From NCBI GenBank assembly GCA_963854835.1, contig OY978526.1, positions 74,744,418 to 74,808,417 of the forward strand: a DNA stretch of 64,000 bases. The letters run 5' to 3'. A program made the position numbers and the translations under genes. Numbering within the stretch: the stretch's first letter is position 1; every line of letters starts with the position of its first letter. Below are positions 1 to 12,881 of this stretch, one piece after another. Under the pieces are notes generated by a model. The model was not told the origin of the DNA and did not search any database. It saw only the letters and a list, made by a program, of their open reading frames with translations. This DNA is from Megamerina dolium (Eukaryota; Arthropoda; Insecta; Diptera; Megamerinidae).

Positions 1-399
1 ATTAGCTCTTAATTATAGCATAATTATCTGCTGCTGTTGCTGCTCAAAGAAATTCAAGTTTCATACATACATATGTATTTAAGTAATATACAATATATAT
101 CATAGGTATAATCATATAATTAATACGATAATAATGAGGGCTTCATTGTCGAAAATATTGCTTTTGTTTAATATATGTACTTTACATAATCCTTTAGAAA
201 TGCATATGTATTGCTAATGGCATTTAATGAATACAAATATCATAAGGGTTAAGCTTTTTTATACAAATCTTCTTACTAATTTCATCAAATTAATAATTAT
301 TCATACAGCAAACACATTTAAATCAGAACACCTTCAGGCCGTGCTCTGTGATAGTGGTGGTGGTGGTGGGAAAGAGTGGCATACAGTCGATAGAAACTG
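1..399. other. AT-rich sequence, no gene seen
   Basis: AT-rich non-coding sequence without a convincing reading frame or recognisable repeat. A short run of GGT repeats near 355-370 is the only simple-sequence feature. Confidence 0.5.
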
Positions 400-840
400 A
401 CTTATTTATACCCTACACCAGTGGAGTGAGTGAGTGTGGAATAATTTTGGAGCATAATTTTAAACTCTTAAAGTACCATACAATGATATTTTTCAGGGGG
501 GTAAACATATCGACTAAGCACCTTACGACTGTTTAAATTTTTAAAAATTTCCTTGAGGTTATATGAGAGCTACATGAAATAGTATGCGTAGTTCATTTAA
601 TTCTTGTGAGATTATTTCAAATAATGGAATTAGTCCACATGCCAATTAAGGTTGTTGTAGATGGGCAATTAAATGAGTTATGGTGGATTAAATGTTTTTA
701 AAATTGCTTAACCTTATATGAGAGTTATAGTAAATAATGGCCGTGCCATACCCACTTCTAACAAAACTGTTATTCACCACCACCATAATCGATTTAGCTA
801 CTTTAATTGTTCCGAGTGGGAGTGATAGTTGAGCGATCAG
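400..840 (+). repeat. Decayed GGGCGTGG-family repeat
   Basis: The left edge carries a TATACCCTAC-type terminus near 407. Inside are two degenerate copies of the box 'tatgagagctacatgaaatagt' shortened and mutated (near 560 and 717). The same box recurs at 2.9-3.3, 21.6-22.1, 25.0-25.9, 27.4-27.7, 54.8 and 55.4-55.6 kb. No coding capacity is visible, so this is an old dispersed element. Confidence 0.5.
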
Positions 841-1680
841 ACCCATATTAAATAACTTACAAGCAGTTGAATCGTAGGCAGTCTATTCAAATTTTTGTCG
901 AAATATCGCAACATTTGTTCCAGTTATCTTATGGATCAATTAATTGTCATAGAGGCAGACTGTTGGATATATTTAAATCGACTCTGGAAGTGACGCAGAG
1001 TACATGTACATATTTTTTTTCAGTGCTTCCTTCAGTTGGTTGTGAATTTCTGCACTTATAAGCTTTTAAAAGAGCTTCATGGCAAAGTTCGTTAAAAATT
1101 ATCTATTATTCCCAATATTTTAGATTAACTACATTAACTACTTAAAAATATCAAAATTTGTCAGCGATTCTTCGTGGCTAAAACGATATGTATTCAGCTA
1201 ATTTTTCGTGAATTTTATCAAAGAGCTCTCTCCGAATTTATTTTATGGCAAATATGTCCAGTCCGATGAATCAATCTGCCTTTTTTCACAACATCTCCAT
1301 GCTTTTCAACTACTTTGTTCAATATTTGGGTCATCACAACACCAATTTTAGCAAATATTACAGTAAACCACATATGGGATGTATAACTATATGTAGGTAC
1401 TTCAAGAACTAAAGTGTACTTTCATTAAATGCCGGATGGTACCACTCATAATGTTTCAAAAGTTATTGTAAAGAAAAAATGGAAACCATGCTAACTAAAA
1501 GCACGTACTCGTATATCAGATCTGTCCAAGAAATTTATGTAATTTCGCACATCTCTGAAAGGTGTGTGCAAGAATAATATTCAGTCTTATTAAGAATTTC
1601 ATGCCCATAATGCCTAGCCCGACATAAAGAGTGTTATAGAGCTCAAAAAATTGGGGGATTGGGTTGAATATTCATCTGGC
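841..1680. other. Unassigned non-coding sequence
   Basis: I see no supported gene, RNA or element. Reading frames are short and AT-driven. Confidence 0.4.
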
Positions 1681-1823
1681 ATCACCGATTTTCGCCAACT
1701 CTCCCCATTTCGCTCAATATTCGATTCTTTTTTTTTCCCACTGTCTTCTTCTCTCTCGTTGATTTTTTTTCTGTTTTTCCTTTATTTTTTTTTTTTTTCA
1801 TCTAATCGTTGATAATTCTTCAG

Positions 1824-2335
1824 ATCTATAACCTCCTCAGAGATGCGCGCCTCTCCCTATAACCAAAAATTAAATAAACCTAAGAATATAAATAATAATA
1901 AAAACAAAGACTTTAAATAAATGTAAACAAGAAAAGGTGAAAATATCGAAAATAAAGACAAAATCTAAACTCAAAGTAATTAACACACAAAAAAAGAAAT
2001 CGTTTTTATTTTTTTTAATTAAATCTAAAACTAAATTTGAAACCAACAGTTAAAAATAGACAAAATCTAAGGATAGCAAGTGTTTGCAATTACAGCGGCA
2101 GCAGTAACACCAACAGGCAGCAACAACGGCAGCAATAACATCAAGAACAGCAGCAGTAATAACAGCAACATCATCATCAGGCAAGCCTTGTCACTTAGCG
2201 GCCCACCGGCAATCACTTCTCCACATACTCAAGCTTCATTTTGCAAACGTAACGAATTTAATCCAATAAGTCTCTCGTCACATCTTTCGTAGTACACAGA
2301 CGCAATGGAAATTGATTGGTCAAACCAACACAAGT
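1824..2335 (+). other. Possible untranslated (5'UTR-like) exon
   Basis: A long pyrimidine tract (about 1725-1800) runs into a good acceptor, TTCTTCAG, ending at 1823. What follows is A-rich with AAATAAAAAC-like composition and then CAG/CAA-rich sequence at 2095-2180, both usual in leaders of fly developmental genes. The only early start codon (1843) opens a 25-codon frame that ends at 1920. A longer frame across 2080-2292 is Ser/Asn-rich and lacks an ATG start. A donor may lie near 2327 (GTGAAG), just before a SINE. No partner exon is identified, so this rests on composition and one acceptor. Confidence 0.2.
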
Positions 2336-2387
2336 GAAGCAACCAAGAAGACTAACTTCGGACCTCGTCTAGAACATTTACTGCACT

Positions 2388-2732
2388 AGATTAGGTTAGG
2401 TAATTGTAGCTAGGCCTAGGCCAGAAACGTCCATTGCGATATCACCGAGCTTCTCTTCCAATACTACTGTCCGTGTTAAATTTGCACAGCATTAGAAGGG
2501 ACCTACTAATATTAGCCGGTGCCGAAAGGCAGAACACTTGTGACATCACTTTAACTTAGTTTTGTCACAGAGCTCTTTTAAGAAGCATTTTTACTGCAGG
2601 AAAAATTACTTGTTGACAGATGGATACAGTTCGAAGGAAAATCTTTTCGATATAAAATTTTTAATATGCTTCAGCCGGGGATTGAAGCCACAACCTACAG
2701 ATCAGAAAGCTAACGCACTAACCACCTACTAG
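2388..2732 (-). mobile_element. tRNA-derived SINE, copy 1 (tail type B)
   Basis: Old copy in minus orientation. The tRNA-like head (B-box region near 2672-2690) is degenerate at its outer edge. The body contains the shared segment running from the AGAACACTTGTGACATCAC block to the GAGCTTCTCTTCCA block. The 3' side carries the TGATATCACCGAG junction and ends in TTAGGTTAGG on the plus strand, the type B tail. A functional tRNA is not implied. Confidence 0.7.
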
Positions 2733-2929
2733 TTGCACTAACTCATATAATTTTCTATTTGGCACAAGGATTAATTTTGTAGTGCGTAATAAGTCTACAG
2801 GAGCTGGGTGAGCCTATTAATTGTAGTTGCCGTGTAAAGCCACGGAATTCTACAATTAAAATGACAGATTTTTGTTAATATTTCTAATCATTCATATTTG
2901 ATTTTTGGATTCACTTTACAATAATTAAA

Positions 2930-3262
2930 TATCTCTTAAGAAATAGTTGAGCCACACCCACTATTTAATGTACATCTCGTACAAAGATTTTGAACACTAT
3001 AAACCGCCATAACTTAAGTATTTCAGTATTTTATATTGAAATAGAATTGCCAAAAATAGAAGAGCCGTGCCTATATATTATCAGAGTTCCCAATGAAGTC
3101 TCATAGGATTTTTAAATATTAAACCCCCATTACTTACTTAATCTTTCATTTAACACAATCATTTTTGACCTTGGGATTAAACATATAATGAGTGATAATC
3201 TCTTTAAAAATTGGTTAGCCTCGCCCACTATATAATGTAGCTCCCATACAAAGTATCTATTA
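2930..3262 (-). repeat. GGGCGTGG-family repeat, reverse orientation
   Basis: Two copies of the box appear as its complement (GCCACACCCACTATTTAATG near 2951 and GCCTCGCCCACTATATAATG near 3218), about 267 bp apart. This matches the spacing style of the better preserved array at 21.6-22.1 kb. Confidence 0.5.
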
Positions 3263-3270
3263 TGTGCTGA

Positions 3271-6200
3271 TAAATAATGTTGCGTCATGTTGTTTTAGCA
3301 AAAATTTTGCAAAAATTTCAATCAACTTTGCAATTTTAGCTTGAATTTCATTTGTTTCTTTTTTTTTTTTTCCTTTGCAAACTTAGATTTAACAAGTAAT
3401 ATTCTGAAAATGGCATGTTCATATTTGAACATCTCTAATATTCATATACATGTATTTATAACCCACACCAATTTGGTAATATAAAGAATACCAAGTAAAC
3501 ACTTATTATATACAGAAAATTTCTCATTAAATCCGACTTTGAAGATGTGTAGTAGCCAGCTATTATGATTACACTCATATGTACGTATGTAGTATATGAA
3601 TTCTTATCTAAACATCATAAATAATGAAACCCTATGGCAGAAGAATGTATGCATGCCATGAAGTAAATGGTTGGTTATTGAAATTGTACAAATTGCACCC
3701 CCTCCCCCACCAATGGAATATACTAAACAAGTATAAGCTTTCAATGCTTCAACATTAAATACAATATTTGGAGTAGGTGAAAGTAAGTTAGAATCAGAGA
3801 AGAGGGGAGACAGAGAGAATGAGAAAGAGGGATAGCGTAAATAAGCGATGCTCTTTTTGTAGGAAAGTGCTAACAAATATATTGTTTATGTTGAACAACA
3901 TTGGGTTAGTGAATGAATAAATGAATGAACGCATGAATGAAAGATATAAATGCGTAATGGGATTAGTTAGATACGTGTCAACAACATCATTTGTACCTTT
4001 CTTTCCATTTGCCTTAGTATTGTTCAGATTTTTGCCCCATCCTAGTTATAAAAGAGCATGAATTATGCTACCCATTGAAACGGTGTACAATGGATCCTTT
4101 ACACAAGGGAAATTCCCGTATGTGCACGGTCAAAAAGTGAGTTGATATTTGATATATGACCATTATGAGCCCAACACCATAAAAAGTTTTTTTTTCGCCC
4201 GTTTGCCATAACAAAGTCTGCTAAAAAATAACCAAATATAAAAAAATCAAATAATATTATTTTAAAAAAGAAATCTACATTAAAAATTCCAGCTGTCACC
4301 AGCTTCTGCTGGTTTCATCTTGTTAACATGTCTTATGGTAGTTTGTTCTACAAGTATTCCTTGTACATTTGCCATTCTTATGTTTCTTGTAAATATGTTT
4401 CATCTCATGTAGACGATGACGTGCTGACACTAAGCAGCTGACAACCAGTGACGCCGTCATAATGATGTCCTTACAAAATGATAACAATAGCAGACGCAAT
4501 CAAATACTACCTTACGCAGTTAGTAGTTGTTAATATAGTTGAAATGGAATATGATAGAAAAGAAAAAGTAAAAGATAATAATACAAGTTTGACACGCAAT
4601 AGAATGTCGACTATTGTACAAGGAACTGATGTAAAGAAGTTTCGTACAGAGTTGTCAACTCATAAATTGCAAATGTCGACAATCAACATAGTTTTCATGC
4701 CAACCAACAAAAAAAAAACAAACCAACCAAGCAACGAGCGCCACTATTGGTGACTTGAAGGTAATTATTTCCACAATACCACTATATTTTATACTTACAT
4801 TTAACATATGTATATTGGGACGGGTTAATTTGTTTAACCCACAGATCGTCAAATGTCTAGTTAGTTTGAATTCAAAGCATATTTCTCCAAGAAATCATGG
4901 ACTTAAAATCAATTGTGACAAATAATTCTTGCTATTCATACAAAAATATATTTTTGGAAATGTTTTTATGGTTAACAATACTTATTTGTCATAACACAGC
5001 GGCTCAAAATTGAACTAAGGTCAACTTAAAATCAATAATATTTTGCTATACAATTTGGTATGTATATTTTGCCGTACTAATATGACCTGTTTCAATATAA
5101 ATATATACTTATATTTTGAAGGATTACTATTAAATATATTCTTATATTTTTAAGGATTACTATATCACAAAAAATATAATCAAAGTATATATTACTTAGA
5201 ATATTTTCCACGGCAACAATGTGTATTGTATTGTAATTACAAATATCTATTACGCATTCAGAAAATAATAATAATACGAATACTTATCATTGCTAAGATG
5301 GCACGGTTGTTAAAGTAAGCAATATTAGCTTTATTATTGTGGGATTATGCTGATATTTCCAAGGCAACATCCAAATATAATAGATATTTTTGCTTTGCCA
5401 TTTATTTAGCTGTTTTATATGAATTCTCTCTTTTTAATTAATCTAATTAATATCCATAGTCGATATTTTTTCAACAAAGAATAGAATAAAAATATCAATA
5501 AAAATACGTAACTGTAGCAAGAAACGGATTAAACTTAAAAATAAATTCTATCACTGACCAACAAAATTAATAAGTTCTTAGCAACCAAAATGATACGATA
5601 GAAATGATAGGGTAAGTCTTCAGTATGGTAAAGCCAGGCTACATGCTATTATATCTGCTCGCAACTATTTAGATGGAATTAGGAAGTTTTATCACACACA
5701 CTACCATCTGCAGTTATAGCTGCTTCAGATTATGTGTGATTCTTTTGGTTGTTGCAGTTAGATATGTTAAAGAAAATGTACCCATATCCGCGATTCTTTC
5801 TTTTTTCTGGAATTGACATTTTTTTCTTGCCACAAAGTTGCAAAATACACATAGATAATGACAAAAATACTTTGCAAAACAATTAAGTCCATCATTGTTT
5901 TTAAATAAACTTATTTTCTAGAAGCAAACGTTGTTTGTTGTATTTTTAATGATTTTTATTTTAATTTTCTGATTTGTTAAAAGATTATTAAAAAATTTTT
6001 TCGCAATGCCATTAATCTAAATTGCTCTGTATTGCTGCAAAAACAAATATAAATATATTTTATACTCCTGCCTTCTACTAGGGAGAGTAGTCGTAATGAA
6101 GGACTCTTCCGGAAAGACTACTGGAGGAAAGGCTCGTATGCTTAAAAGAGCATATAATATGGTTGTACCCTTCTTAAGGCAATTGACGTGAATGACGTAG

Positions 6201-6393
6201 TACATATTCCAAAAAACAGACGCAATGACCTCTTTGGCTTACAAACCCACATTGTTTTCCTTCGGCTTCACAATGAGAAGTCCATTGTATCGACTATGTA
6301 GCCCTTGGTCTCGATTACGAAATGGCTCTAAAACTCGATCAAATCGCGATTGAACATCGCTAAATACTCTGTTGAAACAATATTAACAATACC
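3271..6393. other. AT-rich stretch without a supported gene
   Basis: No convincing coding exon, RNA gene or named element. The only local order is a (GAAT)n-like run at about 3908-3945 and homopolymer tracts. Reading frames here are short and of low-complexity composition. Confidence 0.4.
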
Positions 6394-6980
6394 TTACTTA
6401 CTTACTTACTTCCATTCTTCCTAACCAGCGCAGCCGCTGGATTTTAATGCTCTTTACTATATCGGCATACAGCTCGTACAGCTCATGGTTGTACCTTATT
6501 CGGTACTCGCCACCAAGGCACATAGGTCTAAAGATCTAAAGAGGTGGAAATTGTCCAGGCTTCAGCGCCATATGTTAGGACAGGCATGATGAGAGACTTG
6601 TAGAGTGTAGTTTTCGTTCTTCGAGAGAAGGCTCGACTTCTCAATTGCTTACTTAGCCCAAAGTAGCACCTGTTTGCAAGAGTTTTCCTCCGCAATATCT
6701 CCAGGCTGACGTCATTACTGCTGTTAATGCTGGTTTCAAGATAGACAAAGTCCCTTACTACTTCAAAGGCGTAGTTGTCAACAGTGACGTGCTGTCCAAG
6801 ACGCCGGTATTCTTTGTTTGTTTACACTTGATACTTCGTCTTGCCCTCTTTCACTGTAAGACCTATTCGACGTGACTCTCTTTCCAATTCTGAGAATGCT
6901 GCACTGACTGCTCGCGTGTTCATGCCGACTGTGTCAATATGGTCGGCATACGCCAACAGTATGACGCTTTTGTTGATGTT
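6394..6980 (-). mobile_element. RTE-type non-LTR retrotransposon fragment
   Basis: Reverse-strand match to the better copy at 25.9-27.4 kb, covering the end of the reverse transcriptase and the downstream domain. On the minus strand it reads LLAYADHIDTVGMNTRAVSA, so the catalytic YADD has become YADH. It then runs through EGKTKY and into the ELYELYADI block. About 45 bp is missing near 6535-6545 relative to the 25.9-kb copy. The 3' part is also lost, yet the break is followed directly by an (AAGT)n tail at 6394-6411. The copy is dead. Confidence 0.85.
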
Positions 6981-7033
6981 AAAAATACCTACTGCTGAAG
7001 TAATCAATGATATATTTTTTTTTGTAGACAACT

Positions 7034-7130
7034 CTGGGGACTTCTAATACTGTTCAAAATTTTACACGCCCAGCAATACTGGAAGAGAAGCTCGGCCAAA
7101 GAGACCTTTAGGCCCTATAAGTGCCACATA
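7034..7130 (+). mobile_element. tRNA-derived SINE, 3' fragment (tail type A)
   Basis: Only the last part is present: the CTTCTAATACTGT block, GGAAGAGAAGCTCGGCCAAA, and the type A tail ending in GTGCCACATAT. The tRNA-like head is missing, consistent with 5' truncation. Confidence 0.65.
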
Positions 7131-8505
7131 TATTTTTTTGTTTTACTTGAATGTCGAACATCACTTAGAGCATGTTCAATGCAATGCAATGTTCAAACGT
7201 TTTCAATTCATCTCTACTGTCGACAAATTTAGCATAGATAATTTCGAATTATATTCCCTAAATTCGAATTAATTTCCCTAGACTAAGTGCTAATGGCAAA
7301 ATAATTGCAATTTTAATACTATTAAGCGTTCATTACATAGTCTCTACTTACATGTTGAGGATCATCCAATAATATAAGAAGCCACTACCCACATACCTAT
7401 ATATGAACTTGTTGACAATGCAATATCCATTGCTAGAGAGTCAAGTACAGTCACGTCCATATCAATGATACGAATGTCTACCAAAACTCTCATATTCCCA
7501 AAATATATACAAATGAAATGATATGTACGTAATATGAATTCACACTACGTGACCCTAAACGATTTGAATACTTTGATTTCTGAAATATCTATACAAAATT
7601 GCCATATAACGTGTATATACACATACGTAAATATATACACATGTTTACATACATATGCCACAATTAAACAGTAAGAGTTTAATTAACGCAAATAATGAAT
7701 GAAAATGTAATGAAAATAATTTCGATACGTGTTAGGATTATTCATCTGTGGTTTGCGTATTTTCTATTAGTTAAGTGTTATACAAATGTGTGTTACGTAC
7801 ATACATTATGTATCAGCATGTATCTAATTGATTCAAATAACTGGAATTCAATATAATACATTATTCATATTTTTCGCCAATTAAAATTGTTTGTTGATGT
7901 ATGGTATGATAAATTGTGATTATAATTGATTTCCATTTATTTTAACAAGTCAAATGTTCGTTTTAGTGGAATTCTGCTATATAAAAATCACAACAATTGA
8001 GAGATAAAGGGAAAGATATTCTCATAGGATTTAATTTAGTCTCAAATGATCATTTATACTAAAATTTTAATTAATCCATAAAGTAAAGCTATATGAGTGC
8101 AGCGTCAAAGTGGTTTAGAGTTTTACAAGATTCTTAAAAGAACGTCGACCAACCGTTCTTTCAAGTATTTTTGTTTGTATTAGAATTTTAATTGGAATCG
8201 TTCAGATTATATTAGCTGATTCTCTACAGTAGAACATGTTATTGAAGCTACTCCCTTAAAGTTTAGTAACAAAGCATGCCAGAAGTTTATACATGGAAAA
8301 TATATAATGTCGAAAGAGCACTGTTAACAAGTGTGCATTAGCTGTGAGGTAAGAGCATAGAGAAATACTTAATATTAAGATATTAATGCATGGGAACCTC
8401 CTATTTTGGGTGCCGCAATTTAAATGACGTCGCATTGAAGTGAATGTTCACCAAACTTGGAGCGAAATCGACAAAATACGCCATTACTGCTATGGAATCT
8501 CTTTT
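7131..8505. other. Unassigned AT-rich sequence
   Basis: No feature that I can support. ATACATAC-type simple sequence is scattered near 7610-7660. Confidence 0.4.
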
Positions 8506-9365
8506 AAATGTATAAGATATCCCCATTATTTTTGTCTAACCAATATTATTTAGAAATATGCTCACTTCTTTTTATTCCCCTTAAGAGTGCTTTCATATAT
8601 AATTGACATTTTTATTAAATTGACTACTACAGCTTTCCGGGCTGCTCTTTAAAGGTATAAATATAGGACCCAACCTCAATTCGTTTTTCCATTCCAATAT
8701 TTTTTTAAAAACGAACTTATTTCCCACCTTCGTTTTTAAAAACAACTGAATTTCGTCAACATGACCTCATAACCATTCAAAAGTAGCCTCTTAAGTATGA
8801 ACTATGATGAATATTTGTCCCAACTCCTTAACGGAGCTCTCATACAAAATGAACAAAAACACCTAAAAATTTAATCACAATCATTTTTGCTGAACACACT
8901 TACCATCTATGAATATCCATCTCTTAATTAAGTTGCCATACAAAATGAACGAAAGACAGCCGAAAATCAAAAACATAACCCGATAACTGTTGAAAAATAG
9001 TCTCTAGACTATGAAGTCCTAAGTCCTAGGATTTGTCTTACTAAAATTTTTCCTAACTCTTTCGGGGAGCTGTCAATCAAAATTAACGAAAAACATCTGA
9101 AAATCAATACCTTCCTCTTTAACTTCTCCATAATCAAATCTAGCGGGCTATAATGTAAGATGGACTCCCATCAGTTTTAACTTGCAAACGTTTTTAATAA
9201 ATATGCTTACTGCCTATCTCCATCTCTTAATGGAGTTGCCATACAAAATGACGGAAAGACACATGAAAATCAATAAAAATCACTGAAGCTTCCCAAGAAT
9301 TGCCACTAGCGGGATATATTTTATATTGTATTGTATTTGTATTGCATCAAATAGGCTCTCACTGC
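8506..9365 (-). repeat. T155 tandem-structured repeat block
   Basis: Several diverged monomers read in reverse orientation. Each carries a version of 'CATACAAAATGAACGAAA', then 'CATGAAAATCAA', then a purine/pyrimidine box near CTAGCGGGATA. Start-like boxes recur near 8830, 8935, 9075 and 9237. The same consensus appears in about eight other blocks of the window in both orientations. Confidence 0.6.
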
Positions 9366-9861
9366 CCACATTCATTTTTCCACCGAAACGTTTTTCACGG
9401 CCAATCATTTTTAATGCAATTCTAATTGAGCGAAAGTAATGAATGATATTATTATTGTTGGAAAATGGGCAATATCAATTAATGTTTATTCTTGGTGTGG
9501 AACATATTCCTTGCCATTGGCGCAGACGACGAGAAAAAATTCTGTTTCGACAGGTTGTTATAGTTTTCCATAAACTTCAATGCTTTTTCGGGAGTGTCAT
9601 TGATGCGAGACCTCACAAATAATATTCATGCTCCGGTACGGATAGAATGCTTAAGACACTGCCTCAGTTGTCATGTCCAGTAAGTGAACTAAACAAAATA
9701 CGAAGTATTGCAGCCGAGAAATCTTTTCAAAAATTCATATGGCATTTCAACTTTTCCAATATTCTTATCAATTTATTTTTAATAATAATTACAAAGCCAG
9801 AGCAGCTTTAAAACTAAAGTGCTTAGAAATGGGCTAAGTACCTGCAAACAGGTGCCTTTAG

Positions 9862-10098
9862 TCTGAAGTCTTTCAAAACTTTGCTTACATCATTCTATCG
9901 GATTACTATTTACTTAAACGAAAACCTACAAAAAAATGGCATAAATAACCTTCAGTTACTTTCGTCCCACTTCAAACACGTATTAAATTCCATTGAGTCC
10001 AAGTTGGGCGAAACGACATGTCACAAATGGGAAGGGAAAAAATTCAGCAAATTTACACCTTTTCAGCAACAATGCATCGTCGAGCAGAAGAGTCAAAT
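9862..10098 (+). pseudogene. Candidate coding segment, BEL/Pao gag-like
   Basis: An open frame runs from 9827 and a canonical donor (ATG|GTGAGT) follows 10098. A possible acceptor, GCCTTTAG, ends at 9861. The peptide is unusually protein-like for this window, with charged and mixed composition. It includes FKHVLNSIESKL, GETTCHKWEG and FTPFQQQC. The pattern 'L..IESKL...T...WE' followed by an F..F segment resembles the gag region of BEL/Pao retrotransposons, but this is recollection of a pattern, not a search. It could be a retroelement scrap or a real host exon. No flanking exons, LTRs or pol frames were found. Confidence 0.3.
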
Positions 10099-10935
10099 GG
10101 TGAGTGTACATATATGTACATACATGTGTGAATGCGTTCACAGAAAATATCAATTCATTATGTGCAAGATTTATTTTGCACTAAATAGTACGTACGAGTC
10201 CATATAATACATATAAAAAATGTGCACGATAAGTAAAGCGTCACCTGTAACCAAAATGAACTGTGGCGCTAAATTTATAATGTTGCTACAGATGTGTCTG
10301 TATGTGAATATTACTACATGCATGCACGTACTCTTCACCACACCAACAGTATTAATATTCATCATGTTGGTGTAACCACAAGAAAAAATAAAAAGAAAAA
10401 CAACAACATCATGCATAGAAACTATGAAGGGAGACCACTAAAAAGTTACCGCTGAACACAGACGCAAAGGGAATTTCAGTATTACACACACATTTTGGCC
10501 CGGCCATTGCACTTCAGTTGCCACTGTTGCAGCTATTAGGTACGCAAACAAGTTGTAGTTGCAATTTTATGAGTGCAAGGTGTGTATGTAAAAATGCCAG
10601 AGTCCCTTTTTGGTATTGTGTTTGTGTAGTTTTCTTTACCTTTGTTGTTGCTTAGGGTCTTATAATTTGCAACTATGTAATATGTAGGTCTTTTTTTTTT
10701 TTCTTATTTCAAAGCTTTACTAAAATAAATACAAACAAAATATAAGCAGCTCAATGCAGTCAAACCCTTTGAGGGGAATTTCATTAGCAACACTTATGTA
10801 TTGCACTTATGTATGTCGTTGAGCAAAATGGTTTCCCTTATTCACTCGTTTGCACTGAATTGGTTCAGTATATAATATTGCACGTTCCAAAAGGTGTTCA
10901 CTCATTCGAAAATACTCATGATGATGATACAAATT

Positions 10936-10968
<33 letters not shown>

Positions 10969-11236
10969 TCTTTTGGGTAAACATACATATTAAGATGTTT
11001 ACTTTACTGATTTCTTTTGCATGTGAAAATAAGCAGAAAAGTAACATTAACTTAGAGAATACTCATATGCCCATGATATGAGTAAGATGCAATTAATTTG
11101 GAAAATCTAAACAGTGAACTCATACACTCTACATAATTTGATTTAATATCATATTTAAAGATAAAACGTTTCAACTATATTTAATTTCTTATTCATCAAG
11201 TTTATATGGTTGAATGGTTATATGATTTTAGTGGAA
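10099..11236. other. Unassigned sequence with (GAT)n microsatellite
   Basis: A (GAT)n run occupies about 10936-10968 inside an open frame, giving a run of Asp codons, but the frame has no other sign of coding. The rest is AT-rich and unassigned. Confidence 0.45.
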
Positions 11237-12300
11237 CGATGACAGATCGCAACACATCACCTATTCGTCGATTATAAAGCCGCTTTCGGATTACCTCTAC
11301 ACAACTACATATGTCTGAATTGGGATACCTGCAAAACTCATTCGACTTTGCAGAATGACACTGCTTAACTCTCGTTGTGCAGTGTAAATTGGGAAGGACC
11401 TCTCCCCTCCGTTCAATACCGAACGAGATTTTAGACAAGGTCATTCGTTATCGTGTGACTTCTTCAACTTTATTATGGACAAAATTATGCGAGCTGCAGA
11501 TTTACGACATAATGGCACAATCTTCAACAAAAGTGTCATGCTGCTGGCGTATGCCGACGATATTGACGTAATCGGTATCAATTCGCGAGCAGTCAGTGCA
11601 GCATTCTGTGAAATGAAGCGAGAGTCACGTCGAAGACCGGTAAGTCGAAGTAGCTGGTATCAACAAACAAAGAGACCCGGCGTCTTGGACAACACGTCAC
11701 TGTTGACAATTACACTTTCGAGATGGTGAAGGACTTCGTCTATCTTGCAACCAGTATCAACAACTGTAATGACGTCAGCATGGATATCATGCGTAGGATA
11801 ACTCTTGCCAATAGGTGAACCTTTGGGCTGAATAAGCAATTGAGTATTCGAGCTCTCTCTCGAAGATCGAAAATCACACTCTACAAGCCCCTCATTATTC
11901 CTGTCTTAACATATGCCGCAGAAGCCACGGATAAGAGGATGCTTGGAGTTTTCGACAGAAAAGTTCTCCGCAGGATCTTCGGACCTATTTGCGTTGATGG
12001 CGAGTATCGAATAAGGTACAACGATGAGCTGTATGAGCTGTACGCTGACATTGACATAGTCAGGCGAATCAAAATCCAGCAGCTGCGCTGGTTAAGTCAT
12101 TTCGTGAGAATGGAAGAAGGCGCTCTAGCGAAGAGGGTTTTTAATTCGGCACCTGCTGGATAAAGCAGAAGAAGAAAAATACCAATCCTCAGTTGGAGGC
12201 ACCAAGTGTTGGGTAACCTGACGGCGCTTAGAATATTCAATTGGCGCCAGCAAGCGAAAAACAGAGAAGACTGGCGCCGCATTATATGTTCAGCTTAAAT
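11237..12300 (+). mobile_element. RTE-type non-LTR retrotransposon, broken copy
   Basis: Collinear with the 25.9-kb copy from the 'VDYKAAF' region (frame-broken, near 11266) to just past the stop codon. Frames switch several times. Recognisable blocks are VMLLAYADDIDVIGINSRAV (near 11538, YADD intact), a C-terminal block with GVFDRKVLRRIFGPICVDGE, and RRIKIQQLRWLSHFVRMEE. It lacks about 60 bp after the KAAF codons and has a CysTrpArg-to-stop region where the 25.9-kb copy reads TLYKSL. It ends at TCAGCTTAAATCGATC, followed by GATCATC repeats. It is 5' truncated and non-functional. Confidence 0.85.
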
Positions 12301-12332
12301 CGATCATCGATCATCATAAGAAGAAGACGAGG

Positions 12333-12850
12333 ATGACATTTTTTTTTTATTATAAATTTATGCTTTTGTTTGTAACACCCAAAAGGGGAAGTGACTTTTT
12401 TATAACTGGCGATGAAAAATGGATTGCTTTTGATAGCGTCCATCAAACACGATCATTGCTCCGACATGATAAGCTACTACAACTAATTTCCAAAGCCCAA
12501 ATTCATCAAAATAAGATTTTGCTGTCAATTTAGTGTGGTGTTGCTTTATGAGCTGTTTCCAAGTAACCAAACGATCAATTCGGATGTGTTCTGCTAACAA
12601 CTGCACAAACTAAATGCAGCAAGAAACAGAAAACGGTGTCATTTTCCATCAGCCTTGACCAAATTTAGATTTTTGTAAAAGAAAAATTGCAAATAAAATT
12701 TCAAATGATAATAACCCTGTGAAATTGCATTTGTTCAGATTTATGCCGATAAAGACCAGAAGTTCCATGGACGTGGATTCATAAAGTTGCCACAATGATG
12801 ACAAAAGCTCAGATCAATTACACAACGGATTACTGAAAATTATATTGGTG
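12333..12850 (+). mobile_element. Mariner transposase relic (DD34D family)
   Basis: Reading near 12394 gives FFITGDEKWIAFDSV, the mariner block holding the first or second catalytic Asp. KILLSI follows, then a stop and several frame breaks. Near 12738 the frame reads YADKDQKFHGRGFIKLPQ, matching the C-terminal block of mariner proteins ('KDQ.F...GI.KLP.RW'). The part between the FHQ-like residues (near 12647) and that block is deleted, which removes the last catalytic Asp. The element is defective. It abuts the RTE copy on its left and a SINE on its right. Confidence 0.75.
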
Positions 12851-12881
12851 TTGTGCCACATAGTTCATGTTGTTGGACTAA

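Noticed and set aside
10809..11081. 90-codon frame with a run of Asp codons
   Set aside because: It is driven by the (GAT)n microsatellite; the rest has no protein-like pattern or splice context.
12332..12338. Short target duplication GATGACA for the 11.2-12.3 kb RTE copy
   Set aside because: Seven bases only and the copy boundaries are fuzzy; could be chance.
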